From Gammaproteobacteria bacterium (GTDB lineage Bacteria > Pseudomonadota > Gammaproteobacteria > Chromatiales > Chromatiaceae): a stretch of 59,173 nt of DNA. Where the stretch lies: NCBI GenBank assembly GCA_020445415.1, contig JAGRGP010000046.1:1-59173 (forward strand). Direction: 5' to 3'. Both the position numbers and the translations under genes were made by a program. Below the pieces are notes generated by a model. It was not told the origin of the DNA and ran no database searches. It worked only from the letters and a program-made list of their open reading frames with translations. Of the stretch, positions 16,998 to 25,883 are shown one piece after another. Positions within the stretch are counted from its first letter, which is position 1, and every line of letters begins with the position of its first letter.

Positions 16998-17828
16998 ATG
17001 ATAGACCGTTTCCTCAAGGGAATTTTCGTATTGACCTTCACCCTGGGCATTGCCGCCGCGGAAACCACCGCCCCACCGTTACGCATGGCCACCACTACCA
17101 GCACCGAAAACTCCGGGCTGCTAAACATGTTGCTACCGACATTCGAGAAAGAGACCGGGATCTCGGTGCATGTCATCGCGGTGGGAACCGGCAAGGCGCT
17201 GCGCATGGGCCAGGACGGTGACGTGGACCTGGTCTTAGTCCATGCGCCCGGAGCTGAAAAGGCGTTTGTCGAAGCCGGTTATGGAATCGATCGGCGCGAG
17301 GTCATGTACAACGATTTCGTGATCGTCGGTCCAGCAGCCGATCCAGCAGGAGTATCGGGCAGCTTGGATGCCACCGAAGCAATGCGCCGCATTGCTAACA
17401 AGCCAAGTGTGTTTATTTCCCGGGGCGATGATTCCGGCACCCACAAGAAGGAGCTCACTCTTTGGAAATCCCTGGGCACGGCGCCTGATGGAGATTGGTA
17501 CCGGGAGGCCGGACAAGGCATGGGAAAAGTGTTACAAATGGCCGGGGAGCTGGAGGGTTACACCCTGACGGACCGAGGTACCTGGCTGGCCTATCAGGAC
17601 AAATCCCCGCTCAAGATCAGGTTTGAGGGAGATCCCAGACTATTCAACCCCTACGGTATCATCGCGGTCAACCCGGCACGCTATCCCGATATCAACTACG
17701 CGGGCGCAACCCGGCTAATTGAGTGGATCACCTCGAGCCATGGGCAAGAACTGATCGGAGACTTCACAATTGCCGGTCACAAGCTGTTCAAGCCGTCCGC
17801 GAATACCCGTCAAGTCGCCGGCCAGTGA
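16998..17828 (+). CDS. tupA: Tungstate ABC transporter substrate-binding protein TupA
   Basis: Periplasmic oxyanion-binding protein of 276 residues with a Sec signal (about residues 1-21, ending AAAET). The TupA hallmark TTTSTENSGLL follows near residue 32, VGTGKALRMGQDGDVDLVLVHAP binds the anion through the serine/threonine loop, and FISRGDDSGTH and YTLTDRGTW are further family motifs. An AGGAG ribosome site precedes the ATG. TupA normally delivers tungstate to the TupB permease and TupC ATPase, but those genes are not adjacent here; mobA follows after 13 bp. The placement behind aor and moaA indicates tungstate acquisition for AOR. Confidence 0.92.
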   Translation: MIDRFLKGIFVLTFTLGIAAAETTAPPLRMATTTSTENSGLLNMLLPTFEKETGISVHVIAVGTGKALRMGQDGDVDLVLVHAPGAEKAFVEAGYGIDRREVMYNDFVIVGPAADPAGVSGSLDATEAMRRIANKPSVFISRGDDSGTHKKELTLWKSLGTAPDGDWYREAGQGMGKVLQMAGELEGYTLTDRGTWLAYQDKSPLKIRFEGDPRLFNPYGIIAVNPARYPDINYAGATRLIEWITSSHGQELIGDFTIAGHKLFKPSANTRQVAGQ

Positions 17829-17841
17829 CGGATTCCAAAGC

Positions 17842-18429
17842 ATGGCACTATCCCCCAGGGAAATTACCGGCGTAGTCCTTGCCGGGGGCCGTGGCCGGCG
17901 CATGGGGGGGCAGGATAAGGGGTTGGTGGAAGTAGACGGTCAGCCTCTCATCTCACGGATACTCGAGGTTTTTGCCCCCCAAGTCGGTCAGATAATAATC
18001 AACGCGAATCGAAACCACCTTCGCTACCGCTCGTTTGGCTACACGCTGGTTGCCGACGATCTGGAGGACTACCAGGGTCCGCTCGCCGGATTCGCCGCCG
18101 CCATGGGGGCAGCGTCCACCCCCTTTATCATCACCTTGCCATGTGACGGTCCCTGGCTGCCAACTAAATACGTGTCCACCATGAGTGACGCTCTGGAGGC
18201 TCACCAAGCTGAACTGGTAGTGGCGCACGACGGCGGGCGGCTGCAGCCGGTCTACACCCTGTTACCGGTGTCACTACGAGGTAGTTTGTTATCGTTTTTG
18301 GCGGGCGGTGACCGAAAAATCGATCTTTGGTTCGCCAAACACAAGGTGGCTACCGCCGATTTTTCCCATTGCCCAGAGGCGTTCCGCAATATCAACACCC
18401 CTGAAGACCGGAACCGATGGCAAGCCTAG
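17842..18429 (+). CDS. mobA: Molybdenum cofactor guanylyltransferase MobA
   Basis: A 195-residue cytoplasmic nucleotidyltransferase that attaches GMP to molybdopterin. The N-terminal LAGGRGRRMGGQDKGL loop binds GTP; further motifs are NANRN, DLEDYQGPLAG and LPCDGPWLP, where the Asp binds magnesium. The C-terminal NINTPED is the family ending. The ATG at 17842 is chosen as the first codon of the fold, 13 bp after tupA. A bis-MGD cofactor is used by DMSO-reductase-type enzymes, whereas archaeal AORs use the non-nucleotide form. So either this AOR uses a dinucleotide cofactor or MobA serves other enzymes. Confidence 0.9.
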   Translation: MALSPREITGVVLAGGRGRRMGGQDKGLVEVDGQPLISRILEVFAPQVGQIIINANRNHLRYRSFGYTLVADDLEDYQGPLAGFAAAMGAASTPFIITLPCDGPWLPTKYVSTMSDALEAHQAELVVAHDGGRLQPVYTLLPVSLRGSLLSFLAGGDRKIDLWFAKHKVATADFSHCPEAFRNINTPEDRNRWQA

Positions 18430-18510
18430 GGCAAGCAACGCTAACCCCCTCCGATAGCCGCATCGCCACAACCGCCGTAGCAGCCGGTTGATGGCGTAAT
18501 GACCGAATTT

Positions 18511-18834
18511 CTATGGCAGGAGGGTCTCGCGACCAGATCCCTGGATCAGACGAAGTTTTTGTTTTCTCGGCAGCCGCTTGATCTGTGCCTCCCGACGCAA
18601 GGCCTTGCCCCGGCAATCCTGAGACTCGCAGTAGACGAGCCGCAGCGGTAATCTGGCCCGCGTATATTTTGAACCCATGGCGGCATTGTGCTGCCTCATC
18701 CGGCGGGTGACATCGGTGGTCACACCCGTGTATAGCGACCCGTCGCAACAGCGCGCAATATAGACAAACCAGGTGCACTTCACCCCAGGCTCCACGCCCA
18801 CCTCCGGAGATTTTTCACCAACCACCTGACCCAT
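18511..18834 (-). CDS. GIY-YIG nuclease-domain protein, UPF0213 (YhbQ-like)
   Basis: A 107-residue protein with a single GIY-YIG domain: FVYIARCCDGSLYTGVTTD (about residues 23-41) supplies the two tyrosines, RRMRQHN has the catalytic Arg, and the Glu lies in the KALRREAQIKRL helix. Length and motif spacing fit the UPF0213/YhbQ family, which has weak DNA-nicking activity in E. coli and a proposed repair role. It is convergent with mobA and not part of that operon. The first 18 residues before the domain are unremarkable. Confidence 0.85.
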   Translation of the reverse strand: MGQVVGEKSPEVGVEPGVKCTWFVYIARCCDGSLYTGVTTDVTRRMRQHNAAMGSKYTRARLPLRLVYCESQDCRGKALRREAQIKRLPRKQKLRLIQGSGRETLLP

Positions 18835-19052
18835 CTCGATTTCACCTGCAAGAACTCAACACCCTCCGTCACCCAATCGGTAATCGGATACGCACACCAC
18901 CTCAGTAATTCGGGCGGTGCCTTGAGGGAGCCCGGTATCGGGGCTCACCCAATTACAAGACAATAGTTATCGGCTTTTGCCCGACCCGGCGGGGAGCGTT
19001 AGACTTCTCTCCCCGGGAATCCCGAAATCAACTCTTAGAGCGTAACTGCGTC

Positions 19053-19826
19053 ATGGGCCTGCTACAAACATTGACCTTTACCACCACTTACCTGGTGACC
19101 CTATCGCTTCAAGTTACCCCAGCCCTGGCGGGAGATCTCCCGGCAAATGTGCCCCCGCTCCGTCACGGCGAATCGGTGGAAGGTAGCGCACCACCCGTTG
19201 ACCGTGGCGACAGGGAGCGGCTCATGCTGCGCGACAAGTATGTTGAGACCTTGCGCCAAATAGAGCTTCTGCGCACGAAGAACGCTTTTCTGGAAGAGCA
19301 ACTTGCCGATCAGCGGCAGCAGCTAGAGTCCATAGCGCGAAAGCCGCAAGATTCCCGATCCTCGCCTCAAGACATCTTGCCACTGCTAAGACGAATGGCA
19401 ACGGTCATCGGCCAGTTCGTCTCCCTGGACCTGCCATTTCAACTGCCCCAGCGACAGACCCGGATCAATCGGCTGCAGCAGGATCTTGATGACCCGGATA
19501 TCTCCATTGTCGAGGCGTTTCGGCGGGTTGATCAAGTCTACCGCGAGGAGCTCGGATACAGCTATACCCTGGAAGCCTATCCGGACACGCTGGAGTTGGG
19601 GCAAACCACGCGGGACGTTGAGTTTCTACGCGTTGGTAGATTGGGACTCTACTACTTGGCACCAGATCAAGATAGCGCCGGTTATTGGGATACGGGAAGC
19701 CACAGTTGGCAACCACTCGCCCGGGATTTTATCCCAACCCTAACTCAAGGGATCCGGATAGCCAAAAACCAGGTGCCCGCCAAACTCCTGACGCTGCCTG
19801 TGCCGGCACCGGTGTTTTCCCAATGA
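19053..19826 (+). CDS. DUF3450 periplasmic protein of the TonB/TtpC cassette
   Basis: A 257-residue exported protein with a signal peptide (about residues 1-26) and a predicted coiled coil (about residues 55-95, RLMLRDKYVETLRQIELLRTK...). The C-terminal DUF3450 domain has VGRLGLYYLAPDQDS and QPLARDFIPTLTQGIRIAKNQVP. DUF3450 proteins are the usual first gene of TonB systems with a long ExbB (TtpC). The stop overlaps the next start as ATGA, implying translational coupling. It probably contacts the periplasmic coiled coil of the long ExbB; that is inference. Confidence 0.85.
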   Translation: MGLLQTLTFTTTYLVTLSLQVTPALAGDLPANVPPLRHGESVEGSAPPVDRGDRERLMLRDKYVETLRQIELLRTKNAFLEEQLADQRQQLESIARKPQDSRSSPQDILPLLRRMATVIGQFVSLDLPFQLPQRQTRINRLQQDLDDPDISIVEAFRRVDQVYREELGYSYTLEAYPDTLELGQTTRDVEFLRVGRLGLYYLAPDQDSAGYWDTGSHSWQPLARDFIPTLTQGIRIAKNQVPAKLLTLPVPAPVFSQ

Positions 19827-21175
19827 AGCAGCTGTGGGTATTACTGATTGCTCTGAGCACTCCTGCCTGGCCTGAGCCTCCGAACTCATTCGAGGAGTTA
19901 TTACAACAGGCGCAGGACGATCGGCAGATCGTCGGGGAACGAATCGAAACAGCTGTGCGGCAATTCGCCACCGCGGGAGACAGGCAACACGCACTGCTAG
20001 AGGAGGCTGAAGCACGGTTACAGGCGCTGCGAAACCAGAGCGACGCACTGAACAGCCAACACCGGTATCAAGCGGAACAATTGCGGGCCCGGGAGTCAAA
20101 AGCTGCCGATCAACTGACCCAACAGACCACATTGGGGGAGGCATTCGAGCAGTCCGCAAACCACCTGCGGCAACTGTTCGAGGGGTCGTTGGTTTCGGCG
20201 CAGATTCCCGGACGGGAGGCCAAGCTAACAGCGCTCATGGGTGAGCAATCGACACCGAGGATCACTCAGCTCAAGGAACTCTGGCAAATGCAGCTCCGGG
20301 AACTGGTGGAGTCAAGCCGGGTAGCACGGTTTCAAGGACGCGTGATCACTCCGAACGGCGAGCAGGTGGAAACGCTGATAACCCGCGTTGGTCCCTTCAC
20401 TCTGCTTGCCGACGGTAACTACCTCCGTTATCTACCGTCGGCCGGTCAGCTTACCGAGCCGCTGCGCCAGCCCGCCAACGCCTTGCGGGAACTGGCCCAT
20501 GCGCTGGAAGATTCGGTCTCTGGGTTTCACCCTGTCGCCATTGATCCCAGCCGGGGGCATCTGCCGCAATTAGTGGCACACGCGCCGACCTTGTTGGAGC
20601 GGATCGAGGGATGGATCGACCAGGGGGGCCTGATTGGCTGGATCATTTTGGGGGTAGGCACTACCGGACTGCTGCTGGCCCTTAGCAGGCTGTTGGTCCT
20701 GATCCGCCTCGACCGGCGCATTCGGCATCAAATGCGGAAAGATCAAGCCGATTCCGGCAACCCGTTGGGACGCATCCTGAACGTCTATCTAGGCAATCCC
20801 CGGGTAGACACCGAAACCCTGGAGTTAAAGCTGGACGAGGCCATATTGAAAGAGCTACCCCGCATCAGGTGGGGACTGGGCGGCCTCTCCGTGCTGGCGG
20901 CGGTAGCCCCCTTGCTGGGCCTACTGGGAACCGTTACCGGCATTATCGAAACCTTTCAGTCTATTACCTTGCATGGGAATGGCGACCCCAGGTTCCTCTC
21001 GGGAGGTATCTCTCAGGCACTGGTTACCACCGTGGAAGGGTTGGTGGTGGCCATACCGTTGATGCTACTTCATAGCCTACTCTCATCCCACAGCAATCGC
21101 CTGGTGCAGATACTAGACGAACAGAGCGCCGCGTTGGTCGCCCAGCGGGCAGAACAACGATTTGAATCGCAATGA
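19823..21175 (+). CDS. Long ExbB-type proton channel protein (TtpC-like) with periplasmic coiled coil
   Basis: A 450-residue MotA/TolQ/ExbB family protein with an unusual N-terminal extension: a signal peptide (about residues 1-18), a coiled-coil periplasmic segment (about 25-115) and a globular part up to about residue 260. The first membrane helix is GLIGWIILGVGTTGLLLAL. The C-terminal ExbB core carries LSVLAAVAPLLGLLGTVTGIIETF and ALVTTVEGLVVAIPLML. This is the layout of Vibrio TtpC, required for TonB2-dependent siderophore uptake. The start is chosen at the ATG overlapping the DUF3450 stop. Confidence 0.87.
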   Translation: MKQLWVLLIALSTPAWPEPPNSFEELLQQAQDDRQIVGERIETAVRQFATAGDRQHALLEEAEARLQALRNQSDALNSQHRYQAEQLRARESKAADQLTQQTTLGEAFEQSANHLRQLFEGSLVSAQIPGREAKLTALMGEQSTPRITQLKELWQMQLRELVESSRVARFQGRVITPNGEQVETLITRVGPFTLLADGNYLRYLPSAGQLTEPLRQPANALRELAHALEDSVSGFHPVAIDPSRGHLPQLVAHAPTLLERIEGWIDQGGLIGWIILGVGTTGLLLALSRLLVLIRLDRRIRHQMRKDQADSGNPLGRILNVYLGNPRVDTETLELKLDEAILKELPRIRWGLGGLSVLAAVAPLLGLLGTVTGIIETFQSITLHGNGDPRFLSGGISQALVTTVEGLVVAIPLMLLHSLLSSHSNRLVQILDEQSAALVAQRAEQRFESQ

Positions 21176-21260
21176 CAATAACGGGAAAATGGTTGCTGAA
21201 GTCCCGGCTTTCCCGGGTCCGCATGGCAACTTAACCGATACTCATCCGAGGTGGTGATCA

Positions 21261-21788
21261 ATGCCTCAATATCCCGGCCTGTCCGAGGCCATTGACGCCA
21301 TCATCGACCTTACGGTCCGGGGTGGTCCCCTGATCCCCCTGATCATGTTGACATCGCTACTACTCTGGACCCTGATTATCGAACGCTACTGGTTTTACCG
21401 CTTCCGCTATCCCAGTATCTTGGCGCGGACGGTAGCCCAATGGAATCTTCGGATTGAACAGCAGAGCTGGTATGCCCGCCGTATCCGGGAGGGGATGATC
21501 TCCGAGCTGTCGGTAGCCTTGCGGCGTGGGCTTATCCCTATCAAGACGCTGGCTGCCGTTCTTCCGTTACTCGGGCTACTCGGCACGGTAACCGGAATGG
21601 TGGCGACCTTTGACATATTGCAGCAATACGGCAATAGCAATCCCCAAGCGCTCTCTAGCGGCATATCCAAGGCACTGCTTCCCACCACCGCTGGATTGGT
21701 AACCGCGATCGCCGCACTGTTTTTCAGTATCAACCTGCAGCAGCGTGCAGAAACCGAAATCAATAGGGTCCGGGACAAACTCGTTTGA
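21261..21788 (+). CDS. exbB: Short ExbB proton channel protein
   Basis: A 175-residue inner-membrane protein with three transmembrane helices. GGPLIPLIMLTSLLLWTLIIERYWFYR forms the first, and the core motifs TLAAVLPLLGLLGTVTGMVATFD and ALLPTTAGLVTAIAALFFS the others. It is the conventional ExbB of the cassette and pairs with ExbD to make the proton-driven motor that energises TonB. It follows the long ExbB after 85 bp and precedes ExbD by 16 bp. Confidence 0.9.
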   Translation: MPQYPGLSEAIDAIIDLTVRGGPLIPLIMLTSLLLWTLIIERYWFYRFRYPSILARTVAQWNLRIEQQSWYARRIREGMISELSVALRRGLIPIKTLAAVLPLLGLLGTVTGMVATFDILQQYGNSNPQALSSGISKALLPTTAGLVTAIAALFFSINLQQRAETEINRVRDKLV

Positions 21789-21804
21789 CCAACGGATTAA
21801 AACG

Positions 21805-22221
21805 ATGCGTAAACGGCACACAGAACACGAAACTCCGGCAGCAGTAGTCAATCTGACGCCGCTACTGGACATGGTCTTTATTCTACTGATCTTTTTCCTG
21901 GTAACCTCGTCCTTTCTCAAGGAGACTGGCATCGAGGTCGATCGGCCCGCCGCCGGAAGTGCGCTGCCTCAAAAATCCGGTGGTATCGTTGTTACTATCG
22001 ACTCCAGGAATGAGATTTGGATCGAGCGGCAACCTATCGCTCCACAGTTGCTGGTATCGGAAATTGAACGCCTGCGACGCTCCAACCCGGGCAGAGGCGT
22101 AGTCATTGCTGCGGATAAGCACTCCCGTACCGGCCTGCTGATCGACGTGATGGACCGACTCAGGCTGGCAGGCATATCCAACCTTACGGTAGCCACGTCC
22201 GAAAAGCATGACCCACGTTAG
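21805..22221 (+). CDS. exbD: ExbD/TolR biopolymer transport protein
   Basis: A 138-residue inner-membrane protein with one transmembrane helix. VNLTPLLDMVFILLIFFLVTSSF (about residues 15-37) contains the essential proton-carrying Asp of the LLDMVF motif. The periplasmic domain has the ExbD/TolR fold (VIAADKHSRTGLLIDVMDRLRLAGISNLTVAT). The ATG at 21805 is used because the preceding in-frame codons belong to the ExbB end. It overlaps tonB by 14 bp, so translation is coupled. Confidence 0.92.
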   Translation: MRKRHTEHETPAAVVNLTPLLDMVFILLIFFLVTSSFLKETGIEVDRPAAGSALPQKSGGIVVTIDSRNEIWIERQPIAPQLLVSEIERLRRSNPGRGVVIAADKHSRTGLLIDVMDRLRLAGISNLTVATSEKHDPR

Positions 22222-22933
22222 GTTGCTGATATATCTTCTGCCGGCACTGGTGATCAATCTGCTGCTGGTAATCTTCATTCAGCGGATCGTCAGCGGCGAA
22301 TCGGTCGTCCGGGACGTGGCTTCCACCAATACTCAACGGCTTTCACTGTACTTTAGGAATCTGCCACCCAGCATCCCGCCTTCGGCCCACCCTGCCGAGC
22401 AGATTCAACAGCCTGTGAAATCGCCCAGACAACCCCAATTATCCGTTAAGCCACCGGAGACAAGACCGATTTCGAAAACCGAAGTTCAAGTTTCAAAGGC
22501 GCGACAACCGGAGGAAAGGAGCTCCCGGCACGTAAACCCACCACGCCGGACAGAAAAATCAAAGCACGCGCACCCCGGCTCAACACACCGCCCGGCCAGG
22601 TCGGGCGAATCGCGAAGACCCAACCCTGCTCTCAACGGACCACCCCCAGAATCCGCTCTCCCAGCATCCGTTCCCGTAGCTCCGGTGCCAAGCTACCGGC
22701 CGCCTCCCGTATATCCGAGGAGAGCGAAGAAAAACGGCACGGAGGGTGTTGTCACCGTAGCGTTTACCATCGCCAAAGACGGCACGGTCCATCAACCAAG
22801 AATCGTCAAGGCAATCCCCCCCGGAGTGTTTGACCAAGCGGTGTTAAACAGCATACACGCTTGGCGTTTTGAACCCCAACCGGTGGCACAAGAGGTAGTC
22901 CAGGACGTGGCTTTCAGCCTTACCGAAAAATGA
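22208..22933 (+). CDS. tonB: TonB energy-transducing protein
   Basis: A 241-residue inner-membrane-anchored periplasmic protein with an N-terminal helix (about residues 6-28), a long Pro/Lys/Arg-rich spacer, and the C-terminal TonB domain from about residue 160: PPVYPRRAKKNGTEGVVTVAFTI, then AVLNSIHAWRFEPQP. It transfers proton-motive energy from ExbBD to TonB-dependent outer-membrane receptors. No TonB-dependent receptor gene or Fur box was recognised next to the cassette, so the imported substrate is open. The tetratricopeptide protein that often follows in TtpC cassettes is absent. Confidence 0.9.
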   Translation: MTHVRLLIYLLPALVINLLLVIFIQRIVSGESVVRDVASTNTQRLSLYFRNLPPSIPPSAHPAEQIQQPVKSPRQPQLSVKPPETRPISKTEVQVSKARQPEERSSRHVNPPRRTEKSKHAHPGSTHRPARSGESRRPNPALNGPPPESALPASVPVAPVPSYRPPPVYPRRAKKNGTEGVVTVAFTIAKDGTVHQPRIVKAIPPGVFDQAVLNSIHAWRFEPQPVAQEVVQDVAFSLTEK

Positions 22934-23031
22934 CCCGGCACAGGCCGCTTTGCTGTTCCACCACGGCCCGCAAAACCTGTGGGTACCATGGCTCCAATCT
23001 CTGTTATCAAACGGCCCGGTAGCGGCGGAAA

Positions 23032-24312
23032 TCACTCGCGGCGTCGTTTTAGCGTAATAAATATCACGCCGATGTTCGCCATCGCGACCGCCAGGAATAA
23101 CTCCGGTACCGTGTACCCCGAGGCTAGAAACAACATACTGACGAGCGCGGAAACCACCATAAATAATGCGTTGAGAATATTGACTGCAGCAATGTTGCGA
23201 GCCCGGTGAAAGGTTTCGCTGCGTGCCTGCACCATGGCATTCAAGGGCACAATGAACACACCGCCAGAAACCGCAATAAGCAACATATCCAATATGATAC
23301 GCCAACCCTGCCAAGCCTGAAGAAACAGTGAGACTGTGACGGTCTGACTCGCATAACCACTCCAACCTACGCTGGCTAAATAAAGATCTACCGAGAACAC
23401 AGAGATCCCCAGCGCTCCCAGGGGGACAAAGGTCCCATGCACCTCGCCCCGCAACAGTCGGTTGCATAGCAACGACCCAATACCTATTCCAACCGAGAAA
23501 GCCAATAACAAAAGGGTAACAAGATCCTCGCCCCCACCCAGCACAGCCTTGCCGAATGTCGGCACTTGGGCCAAGAAGGTTGCACCGACCAGCCAGAACC
23601 AGGAAACACCCAGGATTGGAAAGAAAATCTCAGCTCGAACCGCCGTATAGCGAACAATTGCCAGGGTCTCACCAAGAAAATTGGCAGGTATCGGGATATC
23701 GGGAGCCGCGGGGGCTGTACCGGGAATGAATCGGCTGGCAACCCACCCGGCAACCGCAACCACGATCACTCCCAAAGAGATAATCGTTGTACCAAAGGTT
23801 GAGAGTATTAACAGACCACCGGTAAGGGTACCGAGAAGTATCGCTAAAAAGGTCGCAGCTTGAATCAGGCCGTTTCCGCTGATCAACTCGTCCGGAGCGA
23901 GGTGGTCGGGAAGAATTCCATATTTGAGCGGGCCAAAAAAGCTGGATTGCGCCCCCATTAGAAAGAGCACCGTCACCAAGAAATAGATATTTTGCCAATA
24001 GAAACCGGCTGCAGCTCCCACCATCAGACCGATCTCGGCCAGCTTTACCCGACGGATCAACCACGCCTTATCATATTTGTCGGCCAATTGCCCAGCGGTC
24101 GCGGAAAATAGAAAGAAGGGAAGGATAAATATTCCCGCGGCCGCGGTCACCATCAAGCTAGCATTCAAACCCGCGGCGGTTGCGAGTTTAAAGGTGATTA
24201 GGATAACCAGCGCATTCTTGAACAGATTGTCGTTGAACGCCCCCAAGAATTGGGTAAGGAAAAGGGGAAAGAAGCGGCGCCTGGAGAGCAGGCCGAATTG
24301 GCTATGGAGCAT
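23032..24312 (-). CDS. MFS transporter, LplT-like (lysophospholipid flippase type)
   Basis: A 426-residue, about 12-helix inner-membrane protein. The N-terminus RRRFFPLFLTQFLGAFNDNLFKNALVILITF and the LADKYDKAWLIRRVKLAE loop are typical of the LplT/Aas family, which flips lysophospholipids inward for re-acylation. In many proteobacteria this MFS part is fused to an acyltransferase and an acyl-ACP synthetase of over 1100 residues in all. Here the protein ends after the transporter (TLKRRRE), and no acyltransferase lies within the 98 bp before tonB. Its ATG abuts the stop of the HIT-fold gene, so the two are co-transcribed. Direct lipid function is inferred. Confidence 0.8.
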   Translation of the reverse strand: MLHSQFGLLSRRRFFPLFLTQFLGAFNDNLFKNALVILITFKLATAAGLNASLMVTAAAGIFILPFFLFSATAGQLADKYDKAWLIRRVKLAEIGLMVGAAAGFYWQNIYFLVTVLFLMGAQSSFFGPLKYGILPDHLAPDELISGNGLIQAATFLAILLGTLTGGLLILSTFGTTIISLGVIVVAVAGWVASRFIPGTAPAAPDIPIPANFLGETLAIVRYTAVRAEIFFPILGVSWFWLVGATFLAQVPTFGKAVLGGGEDLVTLLLLAFSVGIGIGSLLCNRLLRGEVHGTFVPLGALGISVFSVDLYLASVGWSGYASQTVTVSLFLQAWQGWRIILDMLLIAVSGGVFIVPLNAMVQARSETFHRARNIAAVNILNALFMVVSALVSMLFLASGYTVPELFLAVAMANIGVIFITLKRRRE

Positions 24313-25347
24313 CTATACCGAACTCCTCACCCGTGCCAACTCAGCACTCAGCGCATCGGCGGTCAGCATCAAATAATCGGCCTTTCGGGAAGTCGTAAAC
24401 GACCCGCCCATTTCATGCCAGGCAAATCCCTCGGTCCAGCCGGAGTGAACATAGCTCCCCTGGCTCTTGCGAGGAATGCAGTAAACCGTATCGGGAAGGT
24501 AGATAAGATTGTAACTAGAGCGCGCGCGGTGCAGTGAATCGATATATCGCCAAGACTCATCGACCGAGCCGAAACGTCGGCACCGCACCGGGTAGGGTTG
24601 GTTGCCCCCGTTATGCTCCCAGCACCCATCGGTGAGCGGTAACGGCCGCTGACACTGAAACATCTGAAAATGCAAATGGTTTATCGAGGCAAAGGCACCA
24701 AAACTGTTGTATCCAAATCCGACACAGGGGAGGGTTCTACACAGGCTGTTGACCAAGCGCCAAATATAATCGTGATCCGCCGCCTGGAGATATTGGGGGT
24801 GACGCGACTTGGGCTCCGGCACTAACAACGCGTGCAAGGGTACAAAGGGGAACTTATTGTAATAAATCGCTCCATTACGACCAAACAGTCCCCCCTGCCA
24901 CATAATCTCCTTACGGAGAAACGGTTTATTGAAGTGAAACCGGCGCTGGTCGAAAGGCGCTCGGATCCCGGTGGTCTCAACTTGGGTCATGCGCGGGGGA
25001 CGAAACCCCCGTAGCTGATTGAACTGAAGCTCCCAAGGACCCACCCTGCGGCATTCCGGAGGGGATATTCCGTCGAGTCCAATTTCCATAATACGCCGGA
25101 AGACCTGCAAATCATCCTTCGCGTCATCGAGCCCAAACCATCGCGGATGTCGCCGAAGATCGCTACTCAAAAGCCGGTAACGTGCCTCGAGTTGATGGGC
25201 AAGGCGTTCCCAGCTCTGATGATCGAAGCGAGCGTTGGCCAGTACCAGTATAAAGACACCTAGCTCATTGTACCCGGCAAGCAGGTCCGATAAACCGGTC
25301 TTAAATGCCTCTTCAAAGGCGACCCGGGAAGAGAAAATCGAAGTCAT
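24313..25347 (-). CDS. HIT/GalT-fold protein, GDP-hexose phosphorylase-like
   Basis: A 344-residue cytoplasmic protein. The catalytic signature is INHLHFQMFQ, with H224, H226 and Q228. It is preceded by NKFPFVPLHALLVPEP (residues 164-179), the usual HIT/GalT strand that positions the nucleotide phosphate. The pattern NHLHFQ is closest to GDP-D-glucose/GDP-L-galactose phosphorylases (GDPGP1/VTC2) and to Apa2-type ADP/ATP adenylyltransferases. The N-terminal 100 residues are not recognised. It may convert a nucleotide sugar or dinucleotide by a covalent His-nucleotidyl intermediate. Substrate and role are unknown; coupling to an LplT-like transporter gene is unexplained. Confidence 0.65.
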   Translation of the reverse strand: MTSIFSSRVAFEEAFKTGLSDLLAGYNELGVFILVLANARFDHQSWERLAHQLEARYRLLSSDLRRHPRWFGLDDAKDDLQVFRRIMEIGLDGISPPECRRVGPWELQFNQLRGFRPPRMTQVETTGIRAPFDQRRFHFNKPFLRKEIMWQGGLFGRNGAIYYNKFPFVPLHALLVPEPKSRHPQYLQAADHDYIWRLVNSLCRTLPCVGFGYNSFGAFASINHLHFQMFQCQRPLPLTDGCWEHNGGNQPYPVRCRRFGSVDESWRYIDSLHRARSSYNLIYLPDTVYCIPRKSQGSYVHSGWTEGFAWHEMGGSFTTSRKADYLMLTADALSAELARVRSSV

Positions 25348-25622
25348 CAGTCTTGGACCGATTGATCATCCATCCTAACCTGCCGGGCTACTCGCGTATA
25401 CGAAACGACTACCGAGACCCCCACTGGCAATCCTGAACGCCTCGAATCATGGCCCCGAGACCGCGGGTTACCGCACCGGACATCGATTTCAGTCTGCTCC
25501 CTGCTTCGGGTTATCTGGGAATTGGCTGTGATATCTGCCTCCCGAATGGTGTCAACCATTCTGATCCATGCCGTGGGCCTCAATACCCGATAGGCTGCCA
25601 ACACCTGCCAGCGGGTGTCGAA

Positions 25623-25883
25623 TCAGGAAGATTTATGACCACAGTCATCGCCCCCGGGCACCGGATCATAGCCTCCCTCGTGAAACGGATGACAACGTGA
25701 CACGCGCCGCATGCCAAGCCACATACCGCGTAAAGCACCGAAGCGCTCTATCGCCTCCCTGGTGTAAGCGGAACAACTGGGATAGTACCGGCAATGGTTT
25801 CCCAGCAAGGGACTAATCAAATAACCGTACCCCTTGATCAGTAAAATAAGCAACCGCTTCACGACCGCACGCACCCCGCGCAC
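25623..25883 (-). CDS. yidD: Membrane protein insertion efficiency factor YidD
   Basis: An 86-residue protein of the UPF0161/YidD family with an amphipathic N-terminal helix ([22 protein letters not shown]) and the cysteine-containing signature [19 protein letters not shown], then [14 protein letters not shown]. It is membrane-associated and assists YidC/Sec insertion. It usually sits between rnpA and yidC; here it is instead downstream of zur with a 25-bp overlap. The ATG at 25883 overlaps the zur end, and a GTG start a few codons later, at VVKRLL, is also possible. Confidence 0.92.
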   Translation of the reverse strand: MRGVRAVVKRLLILLIKGYGYLISPLLGNHCRYYPSCSAYTREAIERFGALRGMWLGMRRVSRCHPFHEGGYDPVPGGDDCGHKSS

